DNA of 64,000 nt from Agrostemma githago (GCA_958450325.1 OY288247.1:12390429-12454428); one strand, 5' to 3'; shown: positions 1-11,996, counted from the first letter of the stretch. The notes: generated by a model not told the origin, from the sequence alone. A program made the numbers and translations.

Positions 1-289
1 ACACCTGCATTGCGTGTATAATTTACGAATCTCAGTCATTTGTTTACCATCGCCTTAAAGAACGAAAGCAAATACGGAGTACAAATAATGAAGGAAATTA
101 AATGTGGTGGAAGGGTTAACCAAGGGAGGTAGAAAAAATTGAACGCTGGCAGGAAATTAAGGGTGGTTTCATAGGTGATCTCCTCGTCATCTCCCACCTT
201 TATATGTGGTATTGTGAATATAACTGTATTAAGCTTATAAATCTTCAACACTATAAGTAATAAACACGAGAATAATATCGAGTCCAGGC

Positions 290-960
290 TAACATAAGAA
301 TGTCAACAACAGCTACTCGTATACTGTTTTCAAACAAATGAAACAGTCGGGCTAGAGCAAACATATAAAAAAGACATAGAAACGTAGATAACAGTCCTAC
401 AGTTTTCAAACTAATGAACCAATCGAACTAGAGCAAACGACATAACAAAAACATATGAATGTCGATTACAGCTACGGAGTATATAGTTTTTAAACTAATG
501 AAACAATCGAGCTAGAGCAATCAACATAACAAAAACAGGTGAAATTGTAAATGTAAATAACAGACCCACAGCTTACAAACAAGTTAACCACTCGAGCTAG
601 AGCTAGAGCTAGAGCCAATGATATAACAACTCTACAGTTTTCAAACTAAAAACTCGAGCTACATCAAACGATATTGTAAAAACATATGAAAGTAGTAAAT
701 AACAGCCCTACAGTTTTACTAATGAGACACTCGACCTAGAGCAATTCGAATGTATTAGTAGACACTCGACAAAGACATGTGAACGTAAATAACAGCCCTA
801 CAATTTTCACACTACTGAAACGCGAGCTAGAGCAAACGATATAACAAGAACATACGAAGGTAAATAACAGCCCCACAGTTTTCAAATTATGAAACACTCG
901 AGCTAGATCAACATACAGGCTACAGTTTTCAAATTAATGAACCACCCGTTATCGTCTTGT
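290..960. repeat. Degenerate minisatellite, about nine units
   Basis: Imperfect tandem units of roughly 60-90 bp share a core resembling 'acagttttcaaactaatgaa' followed by 'cgagctagagcaaacgatat'. Units differ by substitutions and small indels, and one unit contains an extra run of gctaga (about 597-615). Nothing in it looks coding. It lies upstream of the CACTA 3' end at 2076 and may be interior sequence of that element, whose start would be outside the window. Confidence 0.65.
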
Positions 961-1809
961 TTCCATTGTACCCACCCTAACAACAACAAATAAAATTCAA
1001 TGCTAAGCTCTCATTTTCTAATGCAATCAAACTAGCATCCATATCCTAAACTTCACGGTTCAATTGAGCTGGAAGGTTCGCAAATTCACCAAATGAAGGA
1101 TCATATGGAAGGAGAAATTCAGCAAATCAATCTTGGCACAAATTGAATTGGTGGATAGATTAGTGAAATTAATGTCAAAATGTAGGATAATCACCTGATC
1201 CGAAGACAAATTATTCTTCGCACAAATTGATTACGAGTCAAATAGACTTGAGTTAATGCTGCGTCTCAGGAGCTACAGCTTTGAATCATAAGTGAAGTGA
1301 TGCTGCGTCTCAGGAGCTACAGCTCGATTTTCTAGGGTTTCAGGAAGATTTTCCCCCAATTTCGAATGGAATTGTTGATTTTGCAGAAAAACTGGAAATC
1401 TGAAGAAAGTGAAGTGATGATGACGACGATGATGAAGTTAGGAGGGAGAATGCCAGATTAAGTTATGCAACTCCGACTCCAGATTAAGTGATTTTGCGAT
1501 GGCCACCTAAACCCTTCTTAAACCAAGTTATGCGTCCGCGTGACGGAGTGACGGAGAATGCCAGATTAAGTATACCGGATTGAAAGAAGCGATTGAGTGA
1601 CGGAGTGATTGAGTATGCCGGATTGAAGAAGAGATTGAAAATTATTGAGGATTAGGTATTGAAGAAGCGTTTTCGTTTCATGGCTGCACTTCGATTGAAT
1701 ATTATTGAGGTTTAGGTGAAATGAAAAAAGAAAAAAGAAAGCTGCTTAGGATGTAGGTTTACTAGTTTAATAGGAGTAATAGAATATTATTAGTTTGTTA
1801 GGACAAATA
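961..1809. other. Unassigned AT-rich stretch, no gene recognised
   Basis: No open reading frame with recognisable content. A 25-bp phrase (atgctgcgtctcaggagcta...) occurs twice, near 1258 and 1302. Around 1320-1700 there are gene-like GA/GT-rich motifs, including gatgatgacgacgatgatga, but no domain. It could be the interior of the CACTA element that ends at 2076. Confidence 0.4.
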
Positions 1810-2076
1810 GAATAGACATGGGTCACTATTTTATTAGTATTATATCAATATACATGGATTTCTTGTGTGCCCTACATCTATTCATATATTGTAGACATAG
1901 GTTTTACTTTGACCTATGTCTATAATTTATAGACATGGATTTTAATTTTGACCTATGTATATTCTCTTTTATATACATAGGTTTTTCAAATAACCTATGT
2001 CTATTAAAAATAGATGTGGGTTTTTCTTTTAACCTATGTCTATTAGGTCATGTCTATGACTAATTTTGTAGTAGTG
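1810..2076 (+). mobile_element. 3' end of a CACTA (En/Spm-type) transposon
   Basis: The stretch ends in TTTTGTAGTAGTG, the reverse complement of CACTACTACAAAA, a typical plant CACTA terminus. The preceding 250 bp hold subterminal repeats in both orientations, variants of tagacataggtttt and aacctatgtcta, a hallmark of this superfamily. The 5' terminus is not visible in the window, so the 3-bp target duplication cannot be checked. The repeats differ in sequence from those of the CACTA at 20075-36723, so this is a different family. Confidence 0.7.
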
Positions 2077-3665
2077 GCTGTCTATTTTGTTGTCGTTTCA
2101 TTAATGTCTCGCTGCTTGTGTTTGTCACTACTACCGTTGCTCGGTTTTAGTGATGTTCTGTTCGTGTTACAGTTGCTGTTGCTACTGCAATTCTTGACTT
2201 ATTGTTGCTGTAGGATCCTTCGTTTTGTGAGTCAATTTCAAGTCAATTCATGCCATTGTGCTATCGGGTTTATCAACTCGATTAAGTTTGGTCTTCGTTA
2301 TTCTATTTTGACACATCGATTCCTTTTTTCCGTCTTGTGTCGAGTACTCTTATCTCCTTCTTCTTCTCTTATCTCGAGTTTGAGTATCGCTTTATTCGAC
2401 CCATTCGTGCCTGTTTTAACTTTCCTCCTTGTTATTTGGGTTTATCAAGTTTACCCGAATCCAAACCTTGTCTCATTTTTTTTGTTTTGTCGACTCCATT
2501 TTCATGTTGGAGCATGCTTAGAAAAACTATTGATTCCACAACTTGGAGCTTAAAGGTGCTACTATTGATGTTGGGGTTTAGACTACGCAAGTAGAACAAG
2601 TTCATTGATGACTTTCACTCAAGGTAACTTTAGGGCGTTACTCGGTATTATATCGTATGTTGAGTAGTAATGTGTAGTAAATATTTTACCTTCGACTTTC
2701 TAATTTTTAGCTACGTATTATTTTTAAATGTATAATTTCAAGGCTTGTGCCTTATAAATATTTTTTACAACTATTCGATATTGTTTTATAAATCGTTAGT
2801 AATTTTTTTATTACTGCTTCACCTTAATTGTTATTTAAACAAGTAAAAGTTATGTCTTGACCCGAGTGGGGATAACATTTATCTTCTGCATGTCCATGAA
2901 GTTTTGAAAAATCCAAACATCTCAGAGATAGATAGAGAGGTAGGAATTTCTTGAACGAATTGCACTCCTTTGAATAAGTTAGGAGTCCATTGATGAGAAG
3001 GGGCTGGGGAAAGCTTGAACCCAATTCCTACAGTGATGAATATAAGCGCAATTGAAATTCTCGGGGAGTTATACATTTGTATATTTATAAGACCGTTCAC
3101 TATTTCTTGAAGCTCGATCTCCCGAATTTGGAGTATCCGATTTTCACGCAATTCACAGGGTTCAACAAGCAATCGATATTTCACGAGTTATATTATTTTG
3201 TTGTTTATCGTGACACAAGTAACTAAATAATATATTTCGTTAAGTTATCATTTTAACGCAAAATTGTATTTTAATATAATAATCAAGATTTGTATACTTG
3301 CTTAATAAATTAATTTTCGTTTTACGACTTGCGCGTTGTTAATTTCCAATTTTCTTTTGGGACTAGGGCTCTTATGTTAATTATTGGGCAAAAATGCCTA
3401 CAAAGTATTTGCAGTTCATGATGTGAAAAGTTGTTTATTTTTCTTCATTTGTTGAAAGTTGGGCTTCCTTTCAAAAAATTCTATTTATTATATTTAATTT
3501 AATATAGGTTGCAACAATTGTGGCACAACCTGGCCTCATGTTGTAAGAGGTAGGGGTAGAAAGTTGTTGCCATCTGATGTTGCATAATATGTTATTGATA
3601 GAGGCTTTTCTCCAGATCTCATTTTAACTGCCAAGCGTGCCAATGAGGTGATCATAGTTTTTTTA
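2077..3665. other. Unassigned DNA with one exon-like piece
   Basis: No recognisable gene. The pyrimidine-rich stretch at 2080-2600 gives open frames that translate to low-complexity hydrophobic residues, probably noise. At 3508-3647 an AG acceptor (3506-3507) precedes about 140 bp of less AT-rich sequence, ending at a possible GT donor after 3647. Its frame reads like protein (it includes the residues RGFSPDLILTAKRANE) with one in-frame TAA. I do not recognise the family; it may be a decayed host exon. Confidence 0.3.
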
Positions 3666-3667
3666 TA

Positions 3668-3835
3668 CTCCCTCCGAGTCCGATTTATCTTTCCCTTTGC
3701 CTTTTGAATGAAAATTAAGGAGGTATAAATGCGTGGCTCAAAAAGAAAGAGGAAGAGAGAAATGTAAGATTGACTATAGGCCACATACTATAGTTTTAAA
3801 TGGAAAGAGAGAAGATAAATCAGACTTGGAGGGAG
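3668..3835. mobile_element. Stowaway-like MITE
   Basis: The terminal inverted repeats start CTCCCTCCGAGTCCGATTTA on the left and mirror it on the right (taaatcagacttggagggag). The element is flanked by TA on both sides (3666-3667 and 3836-3837), as expected for Stowaway/Tc1-mariner MITEs. The 168-bp length suits the family, and there is no coding capacity. Confidence 0.85.
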
Positions 3836-3893
3836 TATTTTATGTAAATAATCTTATTTGGATATTAAATCTTTCACACAAATCATTTATTAT

Positions 3894-6380
3894 TGTGGAC
3901 ATGACATAGGTCCACCTCGACGCGGCCACGCGCGGGTTTGGGGAGGCGAATGAATCTCCATATGAGCATGGATCGAATTGAAATTTAAATCGAAGTGGAG
4001 TCGCCATCGAACTTTGTGGGAGTTTGGGCCCGTTCGAACCCACTCTATGTCGTAGTGGGCCGTGTACAAAATACGGCCCATTTCCGATGTCAGAGTTTAT
4101 TGGGTTCGTCCCTTTGCATTTTGATACCGATACCGACTTGATCGGATACCGTGTATTGAATGACTCTCGTTGCCAATGGTTTCGGACATCCGGAAACTAA
4201 GGTTCTGAGTAAGGAGTGAGGGTACGTGTTGGGAAGCCCACGAAGGACACCCAACCCCACCCGCACATTAGCGGCCTCTACTAGGATATCGTTTGATGTT
4301 TTAATACGCGTGTTAGTTGAACGATGAAATGATATGCAAACATTGTTTTTCCCTAAACATGCGAGAATTGAATGGGTTGCTAATGCAACTAAAATTTAAC
4401 GTCAAAGTTGTATTTTAGCATGCGAGGTTCGTTTTAGTCTAATAAAACAAACGAAAAGAAAAGAAATTGCTACAAACACGAACAAACAAGTTAGTAACGA
4501 TTGAATAATAAAAATAAATATTATAATATGCATGATTTTGAAAAGTTTAATTCACGTGATGGATTAACACGTGTTGACCGATGTCAAAAAAAATAAAGTC
4601 GAGATCTGAAAAGACGCTGTTTTGTCTAAAAAACGATGTTCGAAGAATAATAAAAAAACGAAGAATGTGTTGCGTTTCAGCCGGCCGCGCGGCTCGCCCG
4701 GGGTGCGTGCGACTCGGGCCCCGGCCTATTTTCGAAGTTGATTTTTTTGAAAATCGATGATTAAATCGCGTACAAATATCGCATAATTCGTACTCGATTC
4801 AATATTTTCGATATTCGTCGTATTCGATATTCGATTATGAAATCGATATCAAATGTTCGGAATAATTTTGGAAAACATGAAAAGAAAAGGTTTTGAAAAA
4901 TCATTTTGTAGAATTAGAAAAACGATCCTTAAGGAAAAAAAGTAGAGAAAACGAAGAAAGAGGCCGCGGTGTCCAGGCTCCCGCGCGAGTCGCCTGGGAG
5001 GGGCGCGACTCGCGTGGGTTGCTGTCTCGGCTCGTTTATTTTCGAAAATCGTTAATTTCGATAAATCGCGTACAAATATGAATTAATTTATACTCGATTT
5101 ATACTTTCGATATTCGTCGTATTTGATATTCGATTATGAAATCGTTATCGAATATTCGGAATGACTTTTAGAAAAAGTTTTATAAAATTGTTTTGAAAAA
5201 GAATTCGAACGAAAAGAAAAGAATGTTAATTCTCTCCGCGTTAAAATCATCGTATTTTGTAAAAAGAAAATGTAACGATTTTTTAGCATCAACGAGATTT
5301 AATTTAGTTCTTGTTAGATACGATATTCGATTAGAGAATCGATATCATATTTTAAGAACATTTATATATGAAAATAATTTTGTAGTATCGATATTAGAAA
5401 TAAATAAAAAAATGCGACGACTGACCCGTAAAACAAAAATCGACCGACGAAAAAAATAAGAAAAGACGAGAAAAATACGAGAGAAAGGAGAAGTCGGGTT
5501 TGATTTTACAACCTCAACCTACATGCTTTGTTTAATCGGATCAGGGCTCGTCGGAATGTGGCTAAGGCATGGGAGCGTCGAGTTAATGTTGGTGAGTTAT
5601 GGTGGTTGGTTGGGACGTGTAAGAAGGGTATCGGGTCTAAGGGCCGGTTCCTTCGAGTCTCGGATGCACTAAGTGTAAGGAGTTTATGTTTATGTGTGAA
5701 AAGTTGATGTTGTAGGTGTGTATGAATGTCTCAAACGTCGGGAGTTGATTGTGTTGTGTAATTGTGTTGTGCAAGGGGCCTATTTATAGGAAAGTTCCCG
5801 ACCTTGGGTAGGAGAAGTGTTTGGGTTAGAACTACCGCTTAGGATAGGAAACGTAAGAAGCTGAGAGGAACGAGAATTCCACTTGCTTGGCGAAGAAGCA
5901 AGGAATTCGGCTGGAAGAGGGCTGCTCGGCCGAGTATTTGATACTTGGTCGGGTGTTTGATTCGGTGTTCGGATAGAATTCCTACTTGAGATCGAATTCT
6001 ACCTTTAATGGAATTGTTTAATATTTGTGTAGCTGATGTTTGTAGTATTCGAGTCCAGGCCGGACTCGTGAGGTATCACGGTTGATCCATGTGTCTCGAA
6101 AAAAAAATTCTCCGACTGGGTTTCGACTCGGTCGTAAAAAGACGGTTTTGCCCCTGGTGTTGGATTCGACCCAAATTAGTCTTATTTGACTCGAAATGAC
6201 CCACTGGCCCTGAATTTGAGGTCTGTTTTATGAGATTTGTACCCCGTAAAAAGCCCAAGCCAAATGCCAATGATTCTGAGCCCATTTTCGAGTATGTTAA
6301 AGCATGTTTGCGTCCGATCATCATCGGGTGTTTGTCGGAAATTGCTATAGACACCTGGCAGTAAAATGTGGGTGTCTACA
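3894..6380 (-). repeat. Element A 3' LTR (left, uninterrupted copy)
   Basis: This 2487-bp LTR reads TGTAGACACCC...TCCACA in element orientation. It pairs with 18299-20074 joined to 36724-37431. Relative to the other copy it has small indels: it lacks 10 bp after 'gttgcta' near 4380 and has 'aaaatac' extra near 5470. It contains AT-rich stretches with repeated TTCGATAT motifs and GC-rich blocks (near 4685 and 4980). Short open frames inside it have no recognisable domain and are not called. Confidence 0.92.
5781..5788 (-). promoter_or_regulatory. TATA box of element A LTR (3' copy)
   Basis: TATAAATA on the minus strand in the context CCTATAAATAGGCCCC. It is conserved in the other LTR at 36833-36840, where it would be the element's promoter. 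Confidence 0.65.
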
Positions 6381-6395
6381 GAGCCCCCACTCTGA
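6381..6395 (-). promoter_or_regulatory. Polypurine tract of element A
   Basis: On the minus strand the sequence reads TCAGAGTGGGGGCTC and abuts the TGTAGAC start of the 3' LTR. This is the position and composition expected for the plus-strand DNA primer. Confidence 0.6.
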
Positions 6396-6911
6396 CTGAG
6401 GCTTGGACAGGGCGAAAGTCAGAGTAGCTACCAGGCCAATCAAAGATTAAGACCTGGCAGACTTCCGATCGGGTCGTTTAAAGTCCATTAGACTCTGCGT
6501 GAAGGGCCCGTCGGCCACAGACTAGAAATGTACCTGAGCTGATGATGATGACTCCATGGGGAATTGGACTTTGTCGTATAAGTCTTGGGTGCGCCCATAT
6601 ATGGGCTCATCTCGTTAAATGCCGCTGGGGAGTTATGTGAATTGCACGGTGTTGAATTGTACCTGTATAAGTTACATAAAATTTTGCATGCAACATGTAG
6701 GCGAAACAAATATGACTCGCGCTGGGGAATAAAAATTTGAGAAAGGTTTTGAGTTTTGGATTTGAAAGAGTCTTGAAAATTAGAGAATTTTTGACTCTGA
6801 AAAGGAATAGGAATGCTCGGGATGACTTGGCTAGATCCTAGGATAGGGCCTGTATGCTAAATCTTCTGGGATTAGGAATCCTTAGGTGATGAGGAGAATC
6901 CGGTTTCATGC

Positions 6912-6919
6912 TATAAATA
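6912..6919 (+). promoter_or_regulatory. TATA box upstream of element A antisense ORF
   Basis: TATAAATA in the context gctataaataccctctcccc, about 100 bp before the ATG at 7015. It lies inside the retroelement but faces the opposite way to gag-pol, so it fits a dedicated promoter for the antisense ORF. There is no expression evidence. Confidence 0.5.
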
Positions 6920-7014
6920 CCCTCTCCCCGCTTCACAATTTTTCATAATTCCCACTCTTCCTTAAAGAAAAAACAAGCCCTGAGAATCTTATTCTTTCTT
7001 TTAGAAATCTAATT

Positions 7015-8617
7015 ATGGGAATCGACCGATTAATTGGAATGCTGCAGGAGTTGTCCCGATATTTCAGAGACGCGAAAAGTCATTCTGAATCAGAATGGTG
7101 TCACCCAGTTATTCACGATCCACCAGATGCAAGTAGACCGTCACTTTTTGGATGCTTGCTTGTCCTACTAGGACGATACTTATCACGTTTTTGGTTTTCC
7201 TCGAGGCGAAATCTGTCCTATCCCTGAGGAAATTGCTGCTGTAGGAGGCTGGAATCCCATACTTCGCCCTGCTATCCCGTTTTCAGTTCATGATCCGAGG
7301 AGAAAACTACGGGAATTTTTAGGACTTTCTCACATGGAGGTATCCCGTATGCTGGAAGGAGATACCGTTTCCTTGATTGATTTGGCTGAAAAATTTATGA
7401 ACCCAGATGACGTCCGGGTAAGGCCGGTCCATAGCCGTAGGGCCTTTACTTTTTGTATGCTCCATGTTTATGCCTTCGAAGGTCACATGGATTTATTATC
7501 TTGCATGGGTCACGTCCGACTTTTTACTATGGCTGACCTGATGGAAACGGAGCACAGTCCGGCTTGGCTGATTACAGGAGAGATTATCCAGGATTTGGAT
7601 AATCGTAAAAGGGATCCGTCGACCCGGTTGACTGGGAGTACCCATCTTTTACAGGTATATAGATTTTTTGATTTTTTTTAGCGGTTTTTTGACAACTCGC
7701 GATTTCGATTTTTCAGCTTTGGCTATTCGAGAGACTATCGATCATTGATCCTCCCCTTGACGTAAGTCGATACCGCCCCAATCAGGTGATGACGAGGAGA
7801 CAGACTGTTGACTTTTCTCGCCTCAATACTCAAAAATACTGGGACGAAGTGCCGTCTTTCCACGAAGGCCCATTGATCCGGTGGACCGTTCCATGGTGGC
7901 CCATTTACGTTCGGACCGGCTTAGAGTCTCGAGATAGGGCTCGATATCAGGCTATCCTATCTTTTAGACAAACAATTCACCTCTTTCCCGATCGCATACT
8001 TAGGCAATATGGTCGGGTCCAAAGAATCCCGGAAATCGAGGCGGTCGTGAGTGAATCACTCAACTGACGGACGTAAATGTGTGATACTTGGATGCAAAGG
8101 TGGTACACTCGAGCTACTTGGCCCGTTCCCAAGACTCCTCACTTGATCTGGGTATCCGATTCTTATGTTAAATGGACAAAGGCTGATTCTGCTAAAGCCC
8201 GAGCTGCCCTGAAGACTGATGAGGCTTTCGACCTGTTGCGTCGGGAACAAGCTAAAGATAATAGAAACTTCTTTGACGAAGGTGCTACTCCGGCAAGTCA
8301 GAAAGGGAAATCTAGGACTCAGACTGAAGGGTCCAGTACTAAAGGTGCACGGGGGAAAGTGAGCCCCCCAGACGGACTTAGAAAGGAGACTTGGCCCAAG
8401 ATTGGCGGTCAAGGACCGACTTGGTCCTCGAGACAGACTTCCCGAGCCCGTACGGGCTCGGCTTGGGCCAGTGACAATGGCAGAAGACCCATTGTTGAAG
8501 AAACGAGTTCAAGCAAAGGAAATTCCCCTTGTGATTAGGAAACGTTCGCCCCCGCCCCGTCGGCCTCCGGCTCCGCGTGATCCGAAGGATAAGGGGAAAG
8601 GAAAAATGTACGAGTAG
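7015..8617 (+). pseudogene. Element A antisense ORF (aORF), broken; plant-mobile-domain/DUF7745-like
   Basis: The reading frame lies between integrase and 3' LTR on the strand opposite to gag-pol, as in Tat-clade elements. A start at 7015 opens one frame. The conserved protein then continues in the next frame (about 7080-7654), with TAG at 7169-7171 probably replacing Trp. A 62-bp intron is plausible: ACAG|GTATAT at 7654/7655 and TTTCAG|CTTTGG at 7716/7717, which joins both sides in frame (LLQ to LWLFERL). The second exon has stops at 8065-8067 and 8074-8076. The C-terminal part (from about 8270) is basic and Ser/Pro-rich. Motifs such as FLDACLSYW, FGFPRGEICPIPEE and LLQLWLFERL recall plant DUF7745/mobile-domain proteins; that link is from memory. 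The function of such ORFs is unknown. Confidence 0.6.
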
Positions 8618-8982
8618 TCTCCTAAATTTATTATTTAAGTATTACTACTATTTTTGTGATGTTATTTTTTTTTTTGTGATGTATTTTGAAATTTCCGAAT
8701 TTATCGGTGTTTTATAATAAAAGACATATTAGTGAATACCGTTCCCGTCTTTTCGTTATTGTAGCGGTTGTACCCTTTTGAGGGGTTGCCTACGTATCCA
8801 TAATTAATGGAATCAAACCTTCCGTAGTTCAGACATTTTTTTTTGCAATTTTCGAAATACATCAAGATTATTAATTCGAGATGTGTGACGGTAGAATGAG
8901 TAATCCTAACTTATTGACTTGCTTAAAATTTTGAAAAAGACAAATTTTTATAATTTTTTTGCAAATGACATTGAGGTAGGGT
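8618..8982. other. Intergenic region between convergent aORF and integrase ends
   Basis: About 365 bp of T-rich sequence separates the end of the plus-strand aORF from the end of the minus-strand integrase. No coding sequence was recognised. It would have to carry the 3' processing signals of the aORF transcript. Confidence 0.5.
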
Positions 8983-9598
8983 TTAAGGGTAGTAACGCTT
9001 CAACTGGTCCAAGTTGGTTGGGTTGACGAACTCGTTCCCGTCCAAGTCTGTTAGCATTACTGCTCCTCCTGAAAAGATTTTCTTCACTAGATATGGCCCA
9101 GCCCAATTGGGTTTGAATTTTCCCCTTGAGTCAACTGGTAGCAAAGCTCGAACGGATTTTAGGACGAGATCGCCCTCTTTGATATTTCTGGGCCTAACCC
9201 TTTTGTTAAAAGCCCGTTGGATCCTTTTTTGATATATCTGAATATTATTCAGGGCCCGAGATCGCCGTTCGTCCAAGAGGACTAGCGAGTCATATCGGGC
9301 TTAGACCCAATCTGCTTCAGGTACCTGACTCTCGAGTAGAATTCGGAGGGATGGTACTTCTAGCTCGACTTGTTGGACCGCTTCCATTCCATATGTCAGA
9401 TAGTATGGAGTTGCTCCGGTTGCGGTGCGAATTGATGTTCGATATCCCCATAGGGCGAAAGGTATCTAGTCGAGCCAATCCCGGTAATTCTCAGCCATCT
9501 TTTTAAGTATGGTGACAATTGTTTTATTGGCTGCCTCTACCGCTCCATTTGTTTGGGGACGGTAAGGCGAAGATGTATGCCTTTGAATTTTGTACTGC
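8983..9598 (-). pseudogene. Element A integrase, C-terminal half
   Basis: In minus orientation this resumes the integrase after the inverted insertion: the motif SSPYRPQTNGAVEAANK includes the third catalytic acidic residue (E). It continues through a typical Gypsy integrase tail with KEGDLVLK-type and NWAGPYLVKK motifs and ends LKRYYP. Two in-frame stops follow the motif (after NYRDWLD and after EADWV). The uninterrupted tail is the 97-codon frame 9276-8983. Integrase inserts the cDNA into chromosomes; this copy cannot be functional. Confidence 0.85.
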
Positions 9599-11452
9599 TG
9601 AAATCCAGACTACCATGCGTACTCTGGAAGTTATGGCCCAAGAGCCTAAGGAGGGTTTCACCAAATACCTTCAAAGGTGGCGGACCGAAAGTGTTAAGCT
9701 GGTTGACAAACCCAACGAAAAAGTTCTAGTGGAGGCCTTTGTCAAAAACCTCCTCCCCGCTTACCGAGTCCATCTCAGGTACGCCATCATACCCGATTTC
9801 GCCACTTTGACCGAAATGGGTACTAGAATCGAAGACGATCTAAGGCTAGAGAACCTTACTAAGGCCTCTACCAAAGGGTATCAAGGATCCAGTTCCTCCT
9901 CCAGCAAGCCCGCCACCACAACGGCGGCCCGAAGCATTTTTGACGAGGTAAACTCACTTGACACCTCAACCAAGAAGAATACTCCGAATCGGGTATTCAC
10001 TGACATAGGAACAACCTATGCTAATGCCTTACAAAGGCTATCTTCGAAAGGCCTAATCCAACCGATAGGCCCAACTCCGAAAGTTCCCGTAGAAAAGCGG
10101 TCTAAAATCTACAACATACAGGCCTATTGCCACTATCACCAAGGCAATGGGCATGACACGGAGAAATGCTGGAAATTGAAGCATCTTATCCAAGATCTGA
10201 TCGAAAATGGGAAGATACCGCTACCCAGTGACAAGCCAAGTAACAAAAAAATCCTCTTGCTACTCATGCCATTTTTACTAGAGAGGTAGTTGACTGCACT
10301 CATCTCATTTCCCCTTTCATTTCCCAAATCAACGGGATATGGAACGACGACGAGGATGATGTTTACCTGGCTAAAGGGGAGGCTGTCCCCGTCACTATCG
10401 AGGAAATCCGGAGGGCTAAAGCCAAAGCTCTGGCCGGTACACACACCATCACAGCCACTCCGGAAACCGTCACTGAACCTTCCAGGACGGAACTCGCTCC
10501 CGAAGAGCCAAACGCTGACACGGCCCTAGTCAGACAACTAAAAAGGGTCCGAACCGACATTACTATATGGCAGCTTTTGGTCAGCTCACAAGAGCATCGA
10601 GCAGCACTCACTAGGGCCCTTGATGAAATCAAGGTCGACTCATCGGTTACCCCCACCGAAATGGTAGCCACGATCCTGCCATACCTCAAGGACAAGTCTA
10701 AGGGAGAGGGCCCACTTATCACTTTCTCCGAGTCCGACCTTCCACCATTCAGGACCACTCATAACTTGGCCCTGTATATGACGGTAATCTGCCGAAACAA
10801 ATATCTCCCGATGACCCTGATTGATGACGGGTCTGCAGTTAACGTCCTTCCTTTAAGGACAGCCAAGGCCCTCGGCATTACCGAGGCTGACTACGTTCCG
10901 ACTGCAAAGACTATCCAGGCTTTTGATGGGAGCCCAAAATCAGTTGCTGGGGCCGTTAAACTAACCATCATAACGGGCCCGATCGAAAAGGAGTTAGAGT
11001 TACAAGTGATCGATGTTACCTCATCCTTCAACTTGCTACTTGGGTGACCATGGATTCACGCGGTCAAAGCTGTGTCTTCCACTCTTCACAGGAAGGTCAA
11101 ACTACTTTTGCAGGATGGGATCGTCACTCTCGAAGCTACTCCCATAACTGTGTCAAGCTGCAACACCGCAGGCTCCGCCGACCCACGAGGATTCAACTTT
11201 GTGGGAATGATCGAAGAAGAATACCTTTTCCAGCCGTACTTCACCGTTAGCATCTATACGATGCTAGAGAACCTGGGTTGCCTACCGGGAGTCACATCAA
11301 GGCCATATCTTCCACCTGGGAAGATCACCGAAACCTTGAACAACGGGCAATCTCACCTCGGTCTAGGCTATACTATGGCGTCCGGCTACACGAACCAAAC
11401 CAAGGCGGTCACGTTCGTCACCCCGGTATTCGAAACTGTTCAAACGGGACAT
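9599..11452 (+). pseudogene. Inverted gag-protease segment inserted in element A integrase
   Basis: A plus-strand stretch of about 1.85 kb matches the minus-strand gag C-terminus and protease of the same element (about 14785-16703), in inverted orientation. It starts at gag residues EIQTTMRTLEVMA, includes the gag zinc motif (CHYHQGNGHDTEKC) and the protease region (LIDDGSAVNVLP), and ends near FVTPVFETVQ. It differs from the resident copy at many residues (for example AQEPKEGFTKY versus ARDPKEGFTEY), so it came from a sister element rather than a simple local copy. A frame break lies near 10250 and a TGA at 11045-11047 probably replaces Trp or Arg. Integrase is cut on both sides with only about ten residues lost. 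Confidence 0.85.
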
Positions 11453-11996
11453 GTGATCACTGATGAACTCGTGCGGGATCCCGTATCGACATATAATCTT
11501 ATTTTGGATGAATTTAGCCACATGCTTAGCATTCAAAATCCGGTATGACTCGGCCTCGACCCATTTGGTGAAATAGTCGATATCCACTAAAATAAAGCAG
11601 TGACCCCCTGTCCCGGAAGGGTTCACTTATCCAATTATATCAATTTCCCATGTCGAGAATGGCCATGGTGATGTCATAGTATATAATTGGGATGATGGCA
11701 TATGTTGTACATTAGCAAAGATCTGACAATTATGGCAGTGTTTGACGTATAATTGACAGTCAGTTTCTATGCTATTCCAATAATAGCCGAGTCTCGTGAT
11801 TTTCCGGGCTAGCATATGGGCATTCATATGCAGGCCATTTTCACCATCATGTACCTCAGCCATGACTCTTTCGGCTTGCGTTTTGTCAATGCATCGGAGT
11901 AAAGCCCTCTGCGCTGTCTTCTTATATAACTGTCCATCATTTGTTCGGATGAACTGGGTTGCCCATCTTCGTAGGGCTTTCTTAGCCCGGTTTTAA
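11453..11996 (-). pseudogene. Element A integrase, N-terminal half
   Basis: This carries the integrase zinc-binding region (H and H in LHMNAHMLARK, then CHNC) and the first catalytic residues (TWEIDIIG, later HEFISDH), all on the minus strand. Stops interrupt it after YPPGA (near 11994) and after EIDIIG (near 11628). The frame runs straight into the inverted gag-protease segment just after FISDH. The missing second half is at 8983-9598. Confidence 0.85.

Noticed and set aside
290..960. CRISPR-like spaced repeat
   Set aside because: The units are degenerate and contiguous with no unique spacers, and the DNA is a plant nuclear sequence.
2050..2594. Overlapping open frames of 167 and 85 codons
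   Set aside because: They begin inside the CACTA terminus, and the translations are hydrophobic low-complexity products of T-rich DNA with no domain.
4893..5459. Small frames in the LTR of element A (and their copies at 19304-19819)
   Set aside because: They lie within LTR sequence, use AT-rich repeat words, and show no domain; the match between copies only reflects LTR identity.
9519..9598. Start of the 256-codon plus frame
   Set aside because: The first residues are antisense integrase; the real gag match starts only at about 9599, so the frame is a chance fusion across the inversion joint.
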